Of a stretch of DNA of 64,000 bases, positions 33,090-41,967 are shown one piece after another (position 1 is the first letter of the stretch; the number at the start of each line of letters is the position of its first letter). Under the pieces are notes generated by a model. That model was not told the DNA's origin. It did not search any database and saw only the letters and a list, made by a program, of their open reading frames with translations. The position numbers and the translations under genes are program-made. Where the stretch lies: the NCBI RefSeq assembly GCF_000189755.2, contig NZ_KI912183.1, forward strand, positions 622,257 to 686,256. The letters run 5' to 3'. The DNA comes from Desulfotomaculum nigrificans DSM 574 (lineage in GTDB: Bacteria > Bacillota > Desulfotomaculia > Desulfotomaculales > Desulfotomaculaceae).

Positions 33090-33369
33090 GATCGGTACCT
33101 CCCGCCAGCACGCCAAGTTTTACCGGAGTGGTGGGCGGCCGAAAAACAGTGAGGGGAATCTCCTGCACCGGACGTCCGGTAGCCAGGGCCAATTCGTTGA
33201 CAATGAGCGGGGTACAGGTACGACCCTGGCAGGGGCCCATACCAACCCGCAATAAACGCTTCAGTTGCTCCAAATCCGTTACCCCTTGAGCAATGTAGGC
33301 CCGAACTTCTTCGGCGGTAATATCTTCGCAGCGACACATAATGGTCACGTCCTTATTGTGCTCACACAT
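33082..33369 (-). CDS. BFD-type [2Fe-2S] subunit of the dehydrogenase
   Basis: A 95-residue protein with the bacterioferritin-associated-ferredoxin-like [2Fe-2S] fold: MCRCEDITAEEVR (CxC) and GPCQGRTC (CX4C). This domain is often the C-terminal part of the alpha subunit of sarcosine oxidase-like and hydrogen cyanide synthase-like complexes; here it is a free subunit. Gene ends fit closely (stop overlaps the next gene, start abuts the previous stop), supporting a stable complex. Confidence 0.88.
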   Translation of the reverse strand: MCEHNKDVTIMCRCEDITAEEVRAYIAQGVTDLEQLKRLLRVGMGPCQGRTCTPLIVNELALATGRPVQEIPLTVFRPPTTPVKLGVLAGGTDHE

Positions 33370-33864
33370 TTACCGTACCTCCTTAGTCTTGAAGTGCCGT
33401 ACTTCCATCATTAAATCTTTAGCCACCGCCAACCATACCACCGCAGTCCGATCCTGGACTTTACTGTTTTGTACCTTAACCACCCGGGCTTCTCCCACAG
33501 CCTGGCCGGCCCGGTTAATGGCCGTGACTGTTTCACCCACCTGGGGAATAGGTAAAAATTCATAGGGAATCTTAACTAACGCCTCCTGCTCGGAAAAGGT
33601 AGCATCAACCACAAATATAGCTAAACCCGGACAACGACTCATGCATGATCCACAGCCGTTGCACTTGTCAAAATCAATTTGCGGACGCTGATTTATATCT
33701 GTAAATTCTTTAATGGCCCCCTGCTTACAACTGTGATAACAGGGATCGCAGGGAATATTTTGGAAGCACTCGGCAATGGCTACCGGCCCTTTAGCCAACC
33801 TTTCTGCCGGTGGTAGTACCTCGGCTATGTCCTCCGGTGTCGGGATGCCGTTTTGTGCCAGCAT
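33370..33864 (-). CDS. 4Fe-4S ferredoxin-like subunit of the dehydrogenase
   Basis: A 164-residue protein with a first Cys set CDPCYHSC and a ferredoxin set CNGCGSCMSRCP, so probably one or two [4Fe-4S] clusters, followed by a beta-rich C-terminal domain (VKIPYEFLPIPQVGETV and VWLAVAKD). Similar subunits occur in archaeal proline dehydrogenase complexes and clostridial amino-acid oxidising clusters. It probably links the flavins to external ferredoxin or a quinone route. ATG 33864 follows GGAGTGA. Confidence 0.8.
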   Translation of the reverse strand: MLAQNGIPTPEDIAEVLPPAERLAKGPVAIAECFQNIPCDPCYHSCKQGAIKEFTDINQRPQIDFDKCNGCGSCMSRCPGLAIFVVDATFSEQEALVKIPYEFLPIPQVGETVTAINRAGQAVGEARVVKVQNSKVQDRTAVVWLAVAKDLMMEVRHFKTKEVR

Positions 33865-33881
33865 ATGTAATCACTCCTATC

Positions 33882-34958
33882 CTAAAAAATTACCTGGGTC
33901 AAACCTTGCCTGATCTTTTCCCCTACCGGACCGGAACGTAGACCAGTTAGCTGGTCCATTATATTTTGTCGATCGGAAGCCAGGTTCTCACTGCTATAGT
34001 CCAGACTGGCTGCAGCATTTAACCCGGCTAAGGCTCCTTCCATCATGGCTGCAGACGCTTCTTCAATACCCGCCACATCACCAGCCACATAAATACCAGG
34101 CACCGAAGTTTCCAAATTCTCATTACGTAAAGGAACGTGACCTCCCAGTTGGGGTACATAAACCATCTTACAACCGGCTTGCCACAATAGTTCCGTAAGG
34201 GGTGTTAGGCCAACGGCCAGGCAAATAACATCAGTGGCCACATCCTTTTCCGTACCCGGGATAGGTTGCCAGTTGTCATCCAGTTGCACAATGGTGGCTC
34301 CGGTGACTTCCTTTTCACCAATGGCCCGCTTAATGGTATACCGGGTATAAATGGGTACCCCAGCCCGCACCACCTTAGCAGCGTGTACCCAATAAGCACC
34401 AATGCGGGGAGCTGCTTCGATGATGCCCACCACTTCAATACCCGCTTGCAGCAGTTGGTAACTGACGATAACCCCAATATTACCGGCTCCCACCATCAGT
34501 ACTTTGTTACCTGGTTTTACACCATAAACATTGACCAGTGTTTGTACTGCACCGGCCCCGTAAACGCCCGGTAGGTCATTATTAGGGAATAATAAACTTT
34601 TTTCCGCCCCGCCGGTGGCAATGATCAGCCGCTGAGGTTTAAGGGGAATAATTTTGTTATGCTGCTGTACTAACAAAACGCCGTCCTCATAATAACCCAG
34701 GGCGGTGGCTTCGGTCATAATCTTTATTTTTTCACAGTTTTTGACTTCACTGGCCAACTGGCGGGCAATATCTATCCCTCTTTCGGAAGCTCGCTGTTGT
34801 TTGGAACCAAAAAAACGGTGAGTTTGTTTAATTAATTGACCACCTAAATAATCATTGCGATCAACCAGAGTAACTTCCGCTCCCAGTTGGGAGGCTTTCA
34901 GGGCCGCTGACAATCCTGCCGGGCCACCCCCAACGATGACAATTTCCGTATTTAGCAC
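33882..34958 (-). CDS. Pyridine-nucleotide-disulfide-family flavoprotein subunit
   Basis: This 358-residue flavoprotein has two dinucleotide motifs: VGGGPAGLSAALKA (FAD, residues about 9-22) and VGAGNIGVIVSYQLL (NAD(P)H or a second flavin), plus VPGIYVAGDVAGIEEA at the C-terminus. No redox Cys pair is seen. It resembles the alpha subunit of proline/sarcosine/octopine dehydrogenase-type complexes (HcnB-like). It probably passes electrons between the DAO subunit and the Fe-S subunits. The start overlaps the [2Fe-2S] gene by 7 bases. Confidence 0.88.
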   Translation of the reverse strand: MLNTEIVIVGGGPAGLSAALKASQLGAEVTLVDRNDYLGGQLIKQTHRFFGSKQQRASERGIDIARQLASEVKNCEKIKIMTEATALGYYEDGVLLVQQHNKIIPLKPQRLIIATGGAEKSLLFPNNDLPGVYGAGAVQTLVNVYGVKPGNKVLMVGAGNIGVIVSYQLLQAGIEVVGIIEAAPRIGAYWVHAAKVVRAGVPIYTRYTIKRAIGEKEVTGATIVQLDDNWQPIPGTEKDVATDVICLAVGLTPLTELLWQAGCKMVYVPQLGGHVPLRNENLETSVPGIYVAGDVAGIEEASAAMMEGALAGLNAAASLDYSSENLASDRQNIMDQLTGLRSGPVGEKIRQGLTQVIF

Positions 34959-35260
34959 TTTAACTCACCCTTTCCCTTTTGGGTTTCCACCACCATACCT
35001 GCCTGTAATCTCTCAACACAAACCCTAACATTTGGTTCGCCGTTTACTACCATCAAACAAGAGGAACAATTACCAATGTTACAGAACAAGCCCCTGGGAC
35101 GATGCAGGTGGGCACTTTCCCGCATGATACGAATACCGGCCGCATGCAGGGCGGCGGCAATGGTTTCACCTTCATAGCCCTCCAATTCTTGGCCATTAAA
35201 AATAAATTTAACTTTTCGTCTGGGCTGAAATTCCAGAATTGGGTGTTTTTCTATCCGCAT
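34952..35260 (-). CDS. [2Fe-2S] (Fer2_4) small subunit of the dehydrogenase
   Basis: This 102-residue subunit matches the N-terminal domain of sarcosine oxidase alpha (HcnA-like), with cluster ligands CNIGNCSSC and a later Cys (RVC). I start at ATG 35260, where AGGAGGT is eight bases upstream; the longer frame to 35350 would cover the sigma-54 promoter and its leader. First gene of the dehydrogenase operon. Confidence 0.87.
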   Translation of the reverse strand: MRIEKHPILEFQPRRKVKFIFNGQELEGYEGETIAAALHAAGIRIMRESAHLHRPRGLFCNIGNCSSCLMVVNGEPNVRVCVERLQAGMVVETQKGKGELKC

Positions 35261-35291
35261 AGGCCAATACCTCCTCATACCTTTAATACAA

Positions 35292-35306
35292 GCAAAAGGC
35301 ATGCCA
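35292..35306 (-). promoter_or_regulatory. Sigma-54 (-24/-12) promoter of the dehydrogenase operon
   Basis: Read on the minus strand, TGGCATGCCTTTTGC matches the sigma-54 consensus TGGCACGN4TTGC at every fixed position but one (C to T at position 6), including the GG and GC dinucleotides at correct spacing. Transcription would start near 35280, about 20 bases before the ATG at 35260. Confidence 0.82.
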
Positions 35307-35420
35307 ATGTGTGCTGAGCCAAAACAAATAACAGTAACACAAGTACCCATTTTAATCTAATTTTCTTTAAATTTAAGCATTTAAAATTAAAAATTACTTA
35401 AAATTATTTTAGGACATAAA

Positions 35421-35446
35421 AAAAGCACGCCGAAATGCGTGCTTTT
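35421..35446 (-). terminator. Intrinsic terminator of the first sigma-54 activator gene
   Basis: A 10-bp stem AAAAGCACGC/GCGTGCTTTT with a 6-nt loop, followed on the minus strand by a run of seven T's. It lies between the activator gene and the sigma-54 promoter. Confidence 0.87.
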
Positions 35447-35468
35447 TACCTAACCTTTAACTTAAAAA

Positions 35469-35486
35469 TGTATAATATATTGTACA
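35469..35486. promoter_or_regulatory. AT-rich near-palindrome upstream of the sigma-54 promoter
   Basis: TGTATAATATATTGTACA is palindromic except for one pair. It lies about 165-195 bp upstream of the -12/-24 elements. A related TGTATAATATATTG occurs at about 48687-48700, in the leader of the second importer operon. Possible operator or IHF-like site. Confidence 0.4.
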
Positions 35487-35489
35487 ATC

Positions 35490-35519
35490 TGTCATGCTTT
35501 TGACATGTCATGTTTGACA
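35490..35519. promoter_or_regulatory. Probable upstream activator site: tandem TGTCA...TGACA inverted repeats
   Basis: Two adjacent inverted repeats, TGTCA-N6-TGACA (35490-35505) and TGTCA-N4-TGACA (35506-35519), lie about 185-225 bp upstream of the sigma-54 promoter and directly after the activator gene. Distance and tandem dyad symmetry are typical of enhancer sites of sigma-54 activators. Confidence 0.6.
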
Positions 35520-37247
35520 CTACATAATTCCCAACTGATGCATTTTATAATAGAGAGTACTTCTGGGAATACCTAGCATACGTGCAGCCTCGGAACGGTT
35601 TCCGTTAACTTGTTTTAAAGTGCGGATAATTAAATCTCTTTCGGTCTGCTCTGTTACCGAGGCCAGTCCCACTGTGGTAGTGGCTTGATCTTGCTGGTAA
35701 GCGGTCTTGATAGATTCAGGAATGGTGGCTTCGGTAACCGTGTCACCTTCGGTCAAGATCACCATTCTTTCAATTACATTTTTTAATTGCCTGATGTTCC
35801 CAGGCCAGGGGTAAGCCAGGAAGGTAGCCATAACCCCCGGTTCCAGCTTAGTAATTTGCTTGTTATAAAGCTGGCTGAATTCGTGGAGGAATAAGTAGAC
35901 CAACTCAGGTATATCTTCACGACGTTCCCTTAAGGGAGGAATCTCCAGGGATACCACATTAAGCCGATAATATAGATCTTCTCTAAAGGTGCCTTCACGT
36001 ATCATTTCCTCTAAATCACGGTTGGTGGCAGCTATGATGCGTACGTCAACCTTAATGGGAGTTGAACCACCTACCCGGGAAAACTCGCCGTCCTGCAGCA
36101 CCCGTAGCAGCTTTACCTGCATATCTAAGGGTAATTCCCCCACTTCGTCTAAAAATAAAGTACCCCCGTCTGCCTTTTCGAAAACACCAGTCTTTCCTTT
36201 CTTGTCCGCTCCAGTGAAGGCCCCGCCGTCATAGCCAAACATTTCGCTTTCAAACAAAGTTGGGGGGATAGCTGCGCAATTTATCACGGTAAAGCTTTTA
36301 TTTGCCCTGGGACTGGCTTCATGGATGGCTTTGGCCACTAATTCCTTACCGGTACCGCTTTCACCCCGTAACAATACCACCGCATTGGTGGGAGCAACTT
36401 TTCTGGCTACATTGATTATTTCAATTAACCGCTTATGGTGACCTTTAATGTTAGCAAAGGGATTTCTGCCGGTACTCATTTGTTTAATTTCTCTCTCTAA
36501 CCGCTTTACCTGGGAACTGGCTTGATTTAATTTTTGATTAAGCTGAACAATTTCTGTGACATCTCTTTCAGCAGAGACAGCGCCAATAATCTTTGGTCCC
36601 AGTCGAACCGGGGTAGCATTGATTAAAACATGAGTTCCTGCCACAGGTTGGTGCTGTAGGGCACGAATCTCCTGCCAATCCCGATTTATTTTGGTAACAA
36701 TAATATTGGAGAAATATTTGTTAATGGGCTGGCCAATTATTTCATCTGCCTTTATCCCATATAATTCTTCAGCCCGGCTGTTCCAGGTAAGTACCACATC
36801 AGAACTGTCCACAATACAAATTGCCTCATCAACCGTTTCCACCACGGCATTTAATCTTGCCTCAATTTCACATACCCGCAGGGCTAAATCGTGAAACACC
36901 TGATCATAAGATAACACACCCAGTATATTACCCTGATGGTCCCGGCAAATCAAAGCATGGTACCTTAACTCCGGTAAAAAGGCAAGTATTTCTCTGTCTA
37001 AATCCTCTTGATCAAGGGAAGAAAAATCACGTTTCATCAGTTTATTCACCGGCACATCAGATGCAACCTGCCTGTTAATGACGTCCTTCCATAGGAGCAC
37101 GCCAACCAATTTAGTACCTTCCATGACCAGTACCACCGGACGTTTGGGAATTCCCTTTTCCCTAACTTCGCCAATGGTACTCTCAGGAGACACCAGCAAC
37201 AAATCTTTATATAGCATTTCTCTTACTGTCAAAAACCCTTTATGCAT
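35520..37247 (-). CDS. Sigma-54 activator with CBS, PAS, AAA+ and Fis domains (PrdR-like), copy 1
   Basis: 575 residues. The N-terminal ~120 residues form a CBS-domain pair, then a PAS domain (about 130-235, AICIVDSSDVVLTWN), a coiled coil and a sigma-54 AAA+ domain (Walker A GESGTGKE, sigma-54 contact loop GGAFTGA, Walker [14 protein letters not shown]). The C-terminal HTH is [19 protein letters not shown]. This architecture is that of PrdR, the proline-responsive activator of Clostridioides. It likely senses a ligand through CBS or PAS and activates the -24/-12 promoter just downstream. Confidence 0.93.
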   Translation of the reverse strand: MHKGFLTVREMLYKDLLLVSPESTIGEVREKGIPKRPVVLVMEGTKLVGVLLWKDVINRQVASDVPVNKLMKRDFSSLDQEDLDREILAFLPELRYHALICRDHQGNILGVLSYDQVFHDLALRVCEIEARLNAVVETVDEAICIVDSSDVVLTWNSRAEELYGIKADEIIGQPINKYFSNIIVTKINRDWQEIRALQHQPVAGTHVLINATPVRLGPKIIGAVSAERDVTEIVQLNQKLNQASSQVKRLEREIKQMSTGRNPFANIKGHHKRLIEIINVARKVAPTNAVVLLRGESGTGKELVAKAIHEASPRANKSFTVINCAAIPPTLFESEMFGYDGGAFTGADKKGKTGVFEKADGGTLFLDEVGELPLDMQVKLLRVLQDGEFSRVGGSTPIKVDVRIIAATNRDLEEMIREGTFREDLYYRLNVVSLEIPPLRERREDIPELVYLFLHEFSQLYNKQITKLEPGVMATFLAYPWPGNIRQLKNVIERMVILTEGDTVTEATIPESIKTAYQQDQATTTVGLASVTEQTERDLIIRTLKQVNGNRSEAARMLGIPRSTLYYKMHQLGIM

Positions 37248-37323
37248 ATTAATAAAACACCCCAGTCATATAAGAAGAAGTGAGAGGTGAGGATGTATGC
37301 ACGCTTAAAAAGTTGCTAATTTA

Positions 37324-38031
37324 TTATTCACCTAAATAGGCCTTTTTTACCTCAGGATTATTAGCTAATTCTTGGGCGTCACCAGATAATACCACTTCAC
37401 CGGTCTCTAACACATAAGCACGGTTACTGATGGACAGAGCCATATGGGCGTTTTGTTCAACCAGTAAAATAGTAGTACCAGCTTGATTAATCTCCTTAAT
37501 TATAGCAAAAATCTCCTGTACTAGCATAGGGGCAAGTCCCATTGATGGTTCATCCAACAGCAGTAATTTAGGTTTTGACATTAAAGCTCGTCCCATGGCT
37601 AGCATTTGTTGTTCACCACCGGAAAGTGTCCCGGCCAACTGGTTCTTTCTTTCCTCTAACCGGGGAAAGCGTTGAAATATTTTCTTAATATCTTCCTTGA
37701 CCTTGGCTTTGTCCTTACGAGTGTAGGCTCCCATTTCTAAATTTTCCATTACTGTCATGCGGGTAAAAACACGCCGTCCCTCGGGTACCTGAGATATACC
37801 CAGATTAACAATTTGGTGAGGCGGCATTTTTATTAAAGATTGTCCCTGGTAGGTAATTTCTCCACTTTTCGGTCGAATAAGACCGGATATTGTGCGCAGG
37901 GTGGTGCTTTTACCGGCTCCGTTGGCACCAATTAAGGCTACTATTTCCCCTTCCCTTATTTGGCAGGAAATTCCGCGCAGTGCCCTGATAGCTCCGTAAG
38001 AAACGTGCAGATCCTTTACATCCAGTAGCAT
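37324..38031 (-). CDS. livF: Branched-chain-type amino-acid ABC transporter ATPase LivF, system 1
   Basis: This 235-residue ATPase has Walker A GANGAGKS, signature LSGGEQQMLAMGRAL and Walker B KLLLLDEPSMGLAP. The LSGGEQQ with following SMGLAP is typical of LivF rather than LivG. It pairs with LivG to power import through LivHM. Last gene of the first importer operon; 76 bases and no terminator separate it from the activator gene at 37247. Confidence 0.95.
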   Translation of the reverse strand: MLLDVKDLHVSYGAIRALRGISCQIREGEIVALIGANGAGKSTTLRTISGLIRPKSGEITYQGQSLIKMPPHQIVNLGISQVPEGRRVFTRMTVMENLEMGAYTRKDKAKVKEDIKKIFQRFPRLEERKNQLAGTLSGGEQQMLAMGRALMSKPKLLLLDEPSMGLAPMLVQEIFAIIKEINQAGTTILLVEQNAHMALSISNRAYVLETGEVVLSGDAQELANNPEVKKAYLGE

Positions 38032-38034
38032 GAA

Positions 38035-38805
38035 CTAAACCACGTCCTTTCCCAGATAGGCAGCGATAACTGCGGGATCCCGCTGAATTTCTGCAGGAGA
38101 ACCAGCGGCAATTTTTTTGCCATAATCCAGCACTGTAATGCGGTGTGACAAACTCATAACAAATTTCATGTCATGTTCTACCAAAAAGATGGTGAGACCC
38201 ATTTCTTGAATTTTCCTGATCATTTTCATAAGGGTTTGTTTTTCCTGGGGATTCATACCAGCAGCCGGCTCGTCAAGCAAAAGCAACTTTGGTTCCGTGG
38301 CCAGGGCCCTGGCAATCTCTAAACGTCTTTGTTCCCCATAGGGTAAATTCTTAGCTAACTCGTCTTTTTTATGACTTAGTTCCATCAATTCCAATGCAGC
38401 CATGGCCGCTTCGGTGATGTGTGCTTCTTCTTTCTTAACCCTCGGTCCCCGTAACACAGCCCCAAGGAAACCGGTGCTGGTCCGGCAATGCTGACCCACT
38501 TTAACGTTGTCTAAAACCGTCATTTCACCAAACAACCTGATATTTTGAAAGGTCCGGGCAATCCCCATTTTGGTAATGATATGGGGCTTTAAACCATTAA
38601 TGGTTTGGCCCATAAAGCGAATCTCCCCGGAAGTGGGGGTATAAATGCAGGTAACCAGATTGAAAATGGTACTTTTACCGGCGCCATTGGGACCAATTAA
38701 AGCACGGATACTACCCTCTTCTATGTTCATATCTACACTGTCTACGGCAGTAAGCCCACCGAAACGAATGGTCACGCTATCTAACTCCAGGATGTTGTTT
38801 GCCAT
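38035..38805 (-). CDS. livG: Branched-chain-type amino-acid ABC transporter ATPase LivG, system 1
   Basis: 256 residues with Walker A GPNGAGKS, ARTFQNIRLF (a LivG mark), LPYGEQRRLEIARALA as the signature region and LLLDEPAAGMNPQE as Walker B. It sits 3 bases from livF. The order livK-H-M-G-F is the standard operon. Confidence 0.95.
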   Translation of the reverse strand: MANNILELDSVTIRFGGLTAVDSVDMNIEEGSIRALIGPNGAGKSTIFNLVTCIYTPTSGEIRFMGQTINGLKPHIITKMGIARTFQNIRLFGEMTVLDNVKVGQHCRTSTGFLGAVLRGPRVKKEEAHITEAAMAALELMELSHKKDELAKNLPYGEQRRLEIARALATEPKLLLLDEPAAGMNPQEKQTLMKMIRKIQEMGLTIFLVEHDMKFVMSLSHRITVLDYGKKIAAGSPAEIQRDPAVIAAYLGKDVV

Positions 38806-38818
38806 GCTTTTACCTCCA

Positions 38819-39724
38819 TCAGTTGGCCCCGCCGGCAGCGGAAGTTCCTGTGTTTTGTACCTTTCTTCTGGATAAAAGCCGGGTTAATTTAACCCCTCCC
38901 AGCAGTCCCCTGGGCCTAAAGATCATCATAATGACCATTAATGCACCATAAACCATCATCCGATATTCAGCTACAAACCGCAGAAATTCCGGTGCCAGGG
39001 TCAGTACCGTGGTACCCAGGATAACTCCCGGGATACTCCCCAGGCCCCCTAAAACAACGAAGGTTAAAAAATCAAAAGACTTTTGAAAACCGAAGTCCTG
39101 AGGGTTTAGGTACTGAATCAGGTGGGCATAAAGTCCACCGCTGATACCGGCCAGAAAAGTACCAATGGCAAAGGCGGTAATCTTGCTGGTAGTAATGTTA
39201 ACGCCCATGGCCTCGGCAGCAATTTCGTCTTCCCTAATTGCTACCAGCGCACGGCCAAAGCGGGAATTTTCAAGTCGATACATGGCCCAAACGGTGAGCA
39301 CAACCAAAACAATCACTAAAGTAAGGGTAGTGTAACGTGGTATGCCGGATAAACCCAAGGCACCACCCGTGATACTTAAGTTAAGGAAAACAACTCTAAC
39401 AATCTCACCAAAACCTAAAGTAGCAATACCTAAATAGTCGCCGGTCAATCTAAGTGTAGGATAACCCAGCAGAACTCCCCACAGGGCAGCCATAAAGCCG
39501 CCTGCTAAAAGTACCATCGGAAAGGGTAGATGGAGTCTAAGGCTAAGAATTGCCGAGGTATAGGCTCCGATGCTCAGAAATGCAGCGTGACCGAATGAAA
39601 GCTGCCCGGTAACACCGGAAATAAGGTTTAAACCCAGGGCGCCAATCAAGTAGATTCCCAACATAATTAATACTTGGATATAGTAGTCATTTAAAAACAT
39701 GCTGAAAATACTATCCATGTTCAT
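38819..39724 (-). CDS. livM: Branched-chain-type amino-acid ABC permease LivM, system 1
   Basis: About 301 residues, eight or so helices. It has the permease marks GLNLISGVTGQLSFGHAAFLSIGAY, LRLTGDYLGIATLGFGEIVR (EAA-like coupling helix) and VVLGGLGSIPGV. Start ATG 39724 lies just after the livH stop. With LivH it forms the membrane pore. Confidence 0.94.
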   Translation of the reverse strand: MNMDSIFSMFLNDYYIQVLIMLGIYLIGALGLNLISGVTGQLSFGHAAFLSIGAYTSAILSLRLHLPFPMVLLAGGFMAALWGVLLGYPTLRLTGDYLGIATLGFGEIVRVVFLNLSITGGALGLSGIPRYTTLTLVIVLVVLTVWAMYRLENSRFGRALVAIREDEIAAEAMGVNITTSKITAFAIGTFLAGISGGLYAHLIQYLNPQDFGFQKSFDFLTFVVLGGLGSIPGVILGTTVLTLAPEFLRFVAEYRMMVYGALMVIMMIFRPRGLLGGVKLTRLLSRRKVQNTGTSAAGGAN

Positions 39725-39728
39725 CAAC

Positions 39729-40601
39729 CTACACTTTCCTCTGGATTGGCCGTCCTAATAATCCGGTGGGCCGGAAAAGCAAGACGACAATCAGCATAGT
39801 AAAGGCAATGGCATCCTTATATAAATCAAATCCTCCGGCAACCCCCAATGTTTCTGCCACACCCAAGAATAAACCACCTAACATGGCACCTGGAATGCTG
39901 CCGATGCCACCCAAAACTGCCGCACAAAAGGCCTTTAGACCAGCCAATACTCCCATTAAAGGAGCCACCGAATTAAAGTACATACCCACCAGTACACCTC
40001 CTGCTGCGGCCAGTGCGGAGCCAATGGCAAAGGTAAAGGAAATAACTCGGTTCACATTAATACCCATCAGCGCCGCTGTATCGTAGTCCTCAGAGGCAGC
40101 CCGCATGGCTTTACCAATCTTTACATACTTAACGATAAAATGAAGACCCAACATTAATAAGCTTGAAACCACTAAAATGATTAACTGAATCTTACTAATC
40201 TCAATGGCTCCCATGTGATAGAGGGAATCATTAATTACATGGGGAAAAGCCACCGCTTGAGGTCCTTCAATTTTGGTCATCAATGTCTGCAAAAAAATAG
40301 ACACACCAATGGCTGAAATTAATGGCGCCAATCTAGTAGATCGCCGCAAAGGACGGTATGCCACTCGTTCAATGGCTACACCCATAATCATGCAAAAAGC
40401 CATAGCGGCACACAAGGAAATCAGTAAGCCCTGATGGAATACACTAACCATGAGAACCCCGATGAAGGCACCAACCATATATATTTCTCCGTGGGCAAAG
40501 TTAATTAACTGAATAATACCATAAACCATGGTATAACCCAGGGCTATCAGGGCATAGGTAGCACCCAGAGTTATTCCATTAAGCAACTGCTGCGTCAGCA
40601 T
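39729..40601 (-). CDS. livH: Branched-chain-type amino-acid ABC permease LivH, system 1
   Basis: 290 residues with the LivH opening LLNGITLGATYALIALGYTMVYGIIQLINFAHGEIYM, quoted here in part only through its key words (YALIALGYTMVYG, INFAHGE). AVLGGIGSIPGAMLGG is near the C-terminus. Multi-helix inner-membrane permease that pairs with LivM. AGGAAGGGTGG precedes the ATG. Confidence 0.94.
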   Translation of the reverse strand: MLTQQLLNGITLGATYALIALGYTMVYGIIQLINFAHGEIYMVGAFIGVLMVSVFHQGLLISLCAAMAFCMIMGVAIERVAYRPLRRSTRLAPLISAIGVSIFLQTLMTKIEGPQAVAFPHVINDSLYHMGAIEISKIQLIILVVSSLLMLGLHFIVKYVKIGKAMRAASEDYDTAALMGINVNRVISFTFAIGSALAAAGGVLVGMYFNSVAPLMGVLAGLKAFCAAVLGGIGSIPGAMLGGLFLGVAETLGVAGGFDLYKDAIAFTMLIVVLLFRPTGLLGRPIQRKV

Positions 40602-40647
40602 CTAACCACCCTTCCTACGGGGATTATGTTTACAAACATGGTTAGCA

Positions 40648-40671
40648 GCCATTACGGTCTTCCGTAATGGC
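40648..40671 (-). other. Intercistronic hairpin between livK and livH, system 1
   Basis: A 10-bp perfect stem GCCATTACGG/CCGTAATGGC with a TCTT loop lies 10 bases beyond the livK stop, without a T-run. This is typical for raising binding-protein mRNA over permease mRNA. The second system has an analogous hairpin at 47231-47257. Confidence 0.7.
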
Positions 40672-40681
40672 CGCCTCCCTA

Positions 40682-41878
40682 TTACTTCACTTCTACGGTG
40701 TCTTTAACCTGGAACTTACCGTCTTTTACAGTTAGGATATATACGGGGCTCTTAAGGGGCTCACGGTTATCCTGGAAGGTGATGACACCGGAAACGCCCT
40801 GCCAATCCTTAGTTTTGGCCAGTTCAACCCGGAATTTTTGCGGGTCTTCGCTCTTGGCTGCCTTCATGGCATCGGCCAGCAACATTACAGCATCGTAACC
40901 CTGAGCAGAGAACATATCCGGCAGTGTACCGTTGTTGCCGGCTTTATAAGCCTCAATAAACTTCTTGGTTTTTTCATTAGCCCTGGCTTCGTCAGCAGCA
41001 AAGCCGCAATAAACCATACTGCCTTCTACGGCATCGCCACCCATCTTCATCAAAACGTCGGACAACAAGCCATCGCCACCAACCATCACAGCCTTCATAC
41101 CTTGTTTACGAGCTTCCTTCATGAACAGGCCACCCTCAGTATAGTAACCGGTAAAGATAATACCATCAGGGTTTTTATCCTTAATGGCGGTTACCTGGGC
41201 GCTAAAGTTCTGGTCACGGTCCTGGATGCTCTGTTCAGCAACAATCTCCATGCCATTTTCTTGAATGGCTTTTCTGAACAGCTTGCTCAGCCCAACACTG
41301 TAATCGTTATTCATGGAGGTGATTAACGCAACTTTTTTCCAACCAAGCTTTTGATTAACATACTTGGTTACTGCCGGTGCAGCAACGGCATCCAGCAATA
41401 CATCACGGAAAATGTAATCACCAATTTCCACTACTCCGGTACCAACAGCGCCTGCAGACAGTAAAACAACCTTATTTTGCTGAGCAATAGGAGCTGCAGC
41501 CTTGGTGATACCGGTGGTGGGGTCACCCACAATGGCAACAACCTTATCCCGGGTAATTAGTTTTTGGGTAACATTAGTTCCCTCAGTAATTTTACTTCCA
41601 TGGTCCGATTCTACGATTTCAATTTTCTTACCATTTACACCGCCGGCCTTGTTAATATCATCTGCCGCCATTTTCATACCTTTAAGGGTCTCAACACCAA
41701 AGGCGGCATGCTCACCGGTTTTAGCACCCAGAAAACCAATTTTAATGGTGTCACCACCGCCAGCAGCTTGGTTGCTGTCAGCAGAATTTTGCTTTTGGCC
41801 GCCACCGCCACAACCGGCCATAATCATTACTACGCCAACTAAAATCGTTAGTAATAACCATAGCTTACCTTTTTTCAT
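40682..41878 (-). CDS. livK: Amino-acid ABC transporter substrate-binding lipoprotein, system 1
   Basis: This 398-residue type I periplasmic-binding-like lipoprotein has an N-terminal signal peptide with lipobox MAGC (Cys 23), a Gly/Ser linker, then the Leu/Ile/Val-binding fold: KIGFLGAKTGEHAAFG, GMKMAADDIN, NGKKIEIVESD, VAIVGDPTTG and DGIIFTGYYTEGG. The ligand cannot be read from sequence and may be an amino acid other than LIV. GAGGAGG precedes ATG 41878. It follows the second activator gene by 90 bases with no terminator. Confidence 0.93.
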   Translation of the reverse strand: MKKGKLWLLLTILVGVVMIMAGCGGGGQKQNSADSNQAAGGGDTIKIGFLGAKTGEHAAFGVETLKGMKMAADDINKAGGVNGKKIEIVESDHGSKITEGTNVTQKLITRDKVVAIVGDPTTGITKAAAPIAQQNKVVLLSAGAVGTGVVEIGDYIFRDVLLDAVAAPAVTKYVNQKLGWKKVALITSMNNDYSVGLSKLFRKAIQENGMEIVAEQSIQDRDQNFSAQVTAIKDKNPDGIIFTGYYTEGGLFMKEARKQGMKAVMVGGDGLLSDVLMKMGGDAVEGSMVYCGFAADEARANEKTKKFIEAYKAGNNGTLPDMFSAQGYDAVMLLADAMKAAKSEDPQKFRVELAKTKDWQGVSGVITFQDNREPLKSPVYILTVKDGKFQVKDTVEVK

Positions 41879-41967
41879 CTAATATTTTTTCCTCCTCTTA
41901 TGTTGTATTTAGAAAATATTCTACACGATGCCCGGCCTCACCTCCTGGTTTCAGCATGAATACATTA

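Noticed and set aside
35261-35350. N-terminal extension of the [2Fe-2S] subunit
   Set aside because: It covers the sigma-54 promoter; ATG 35260 has a clear AGGAGGT and matches the family start.
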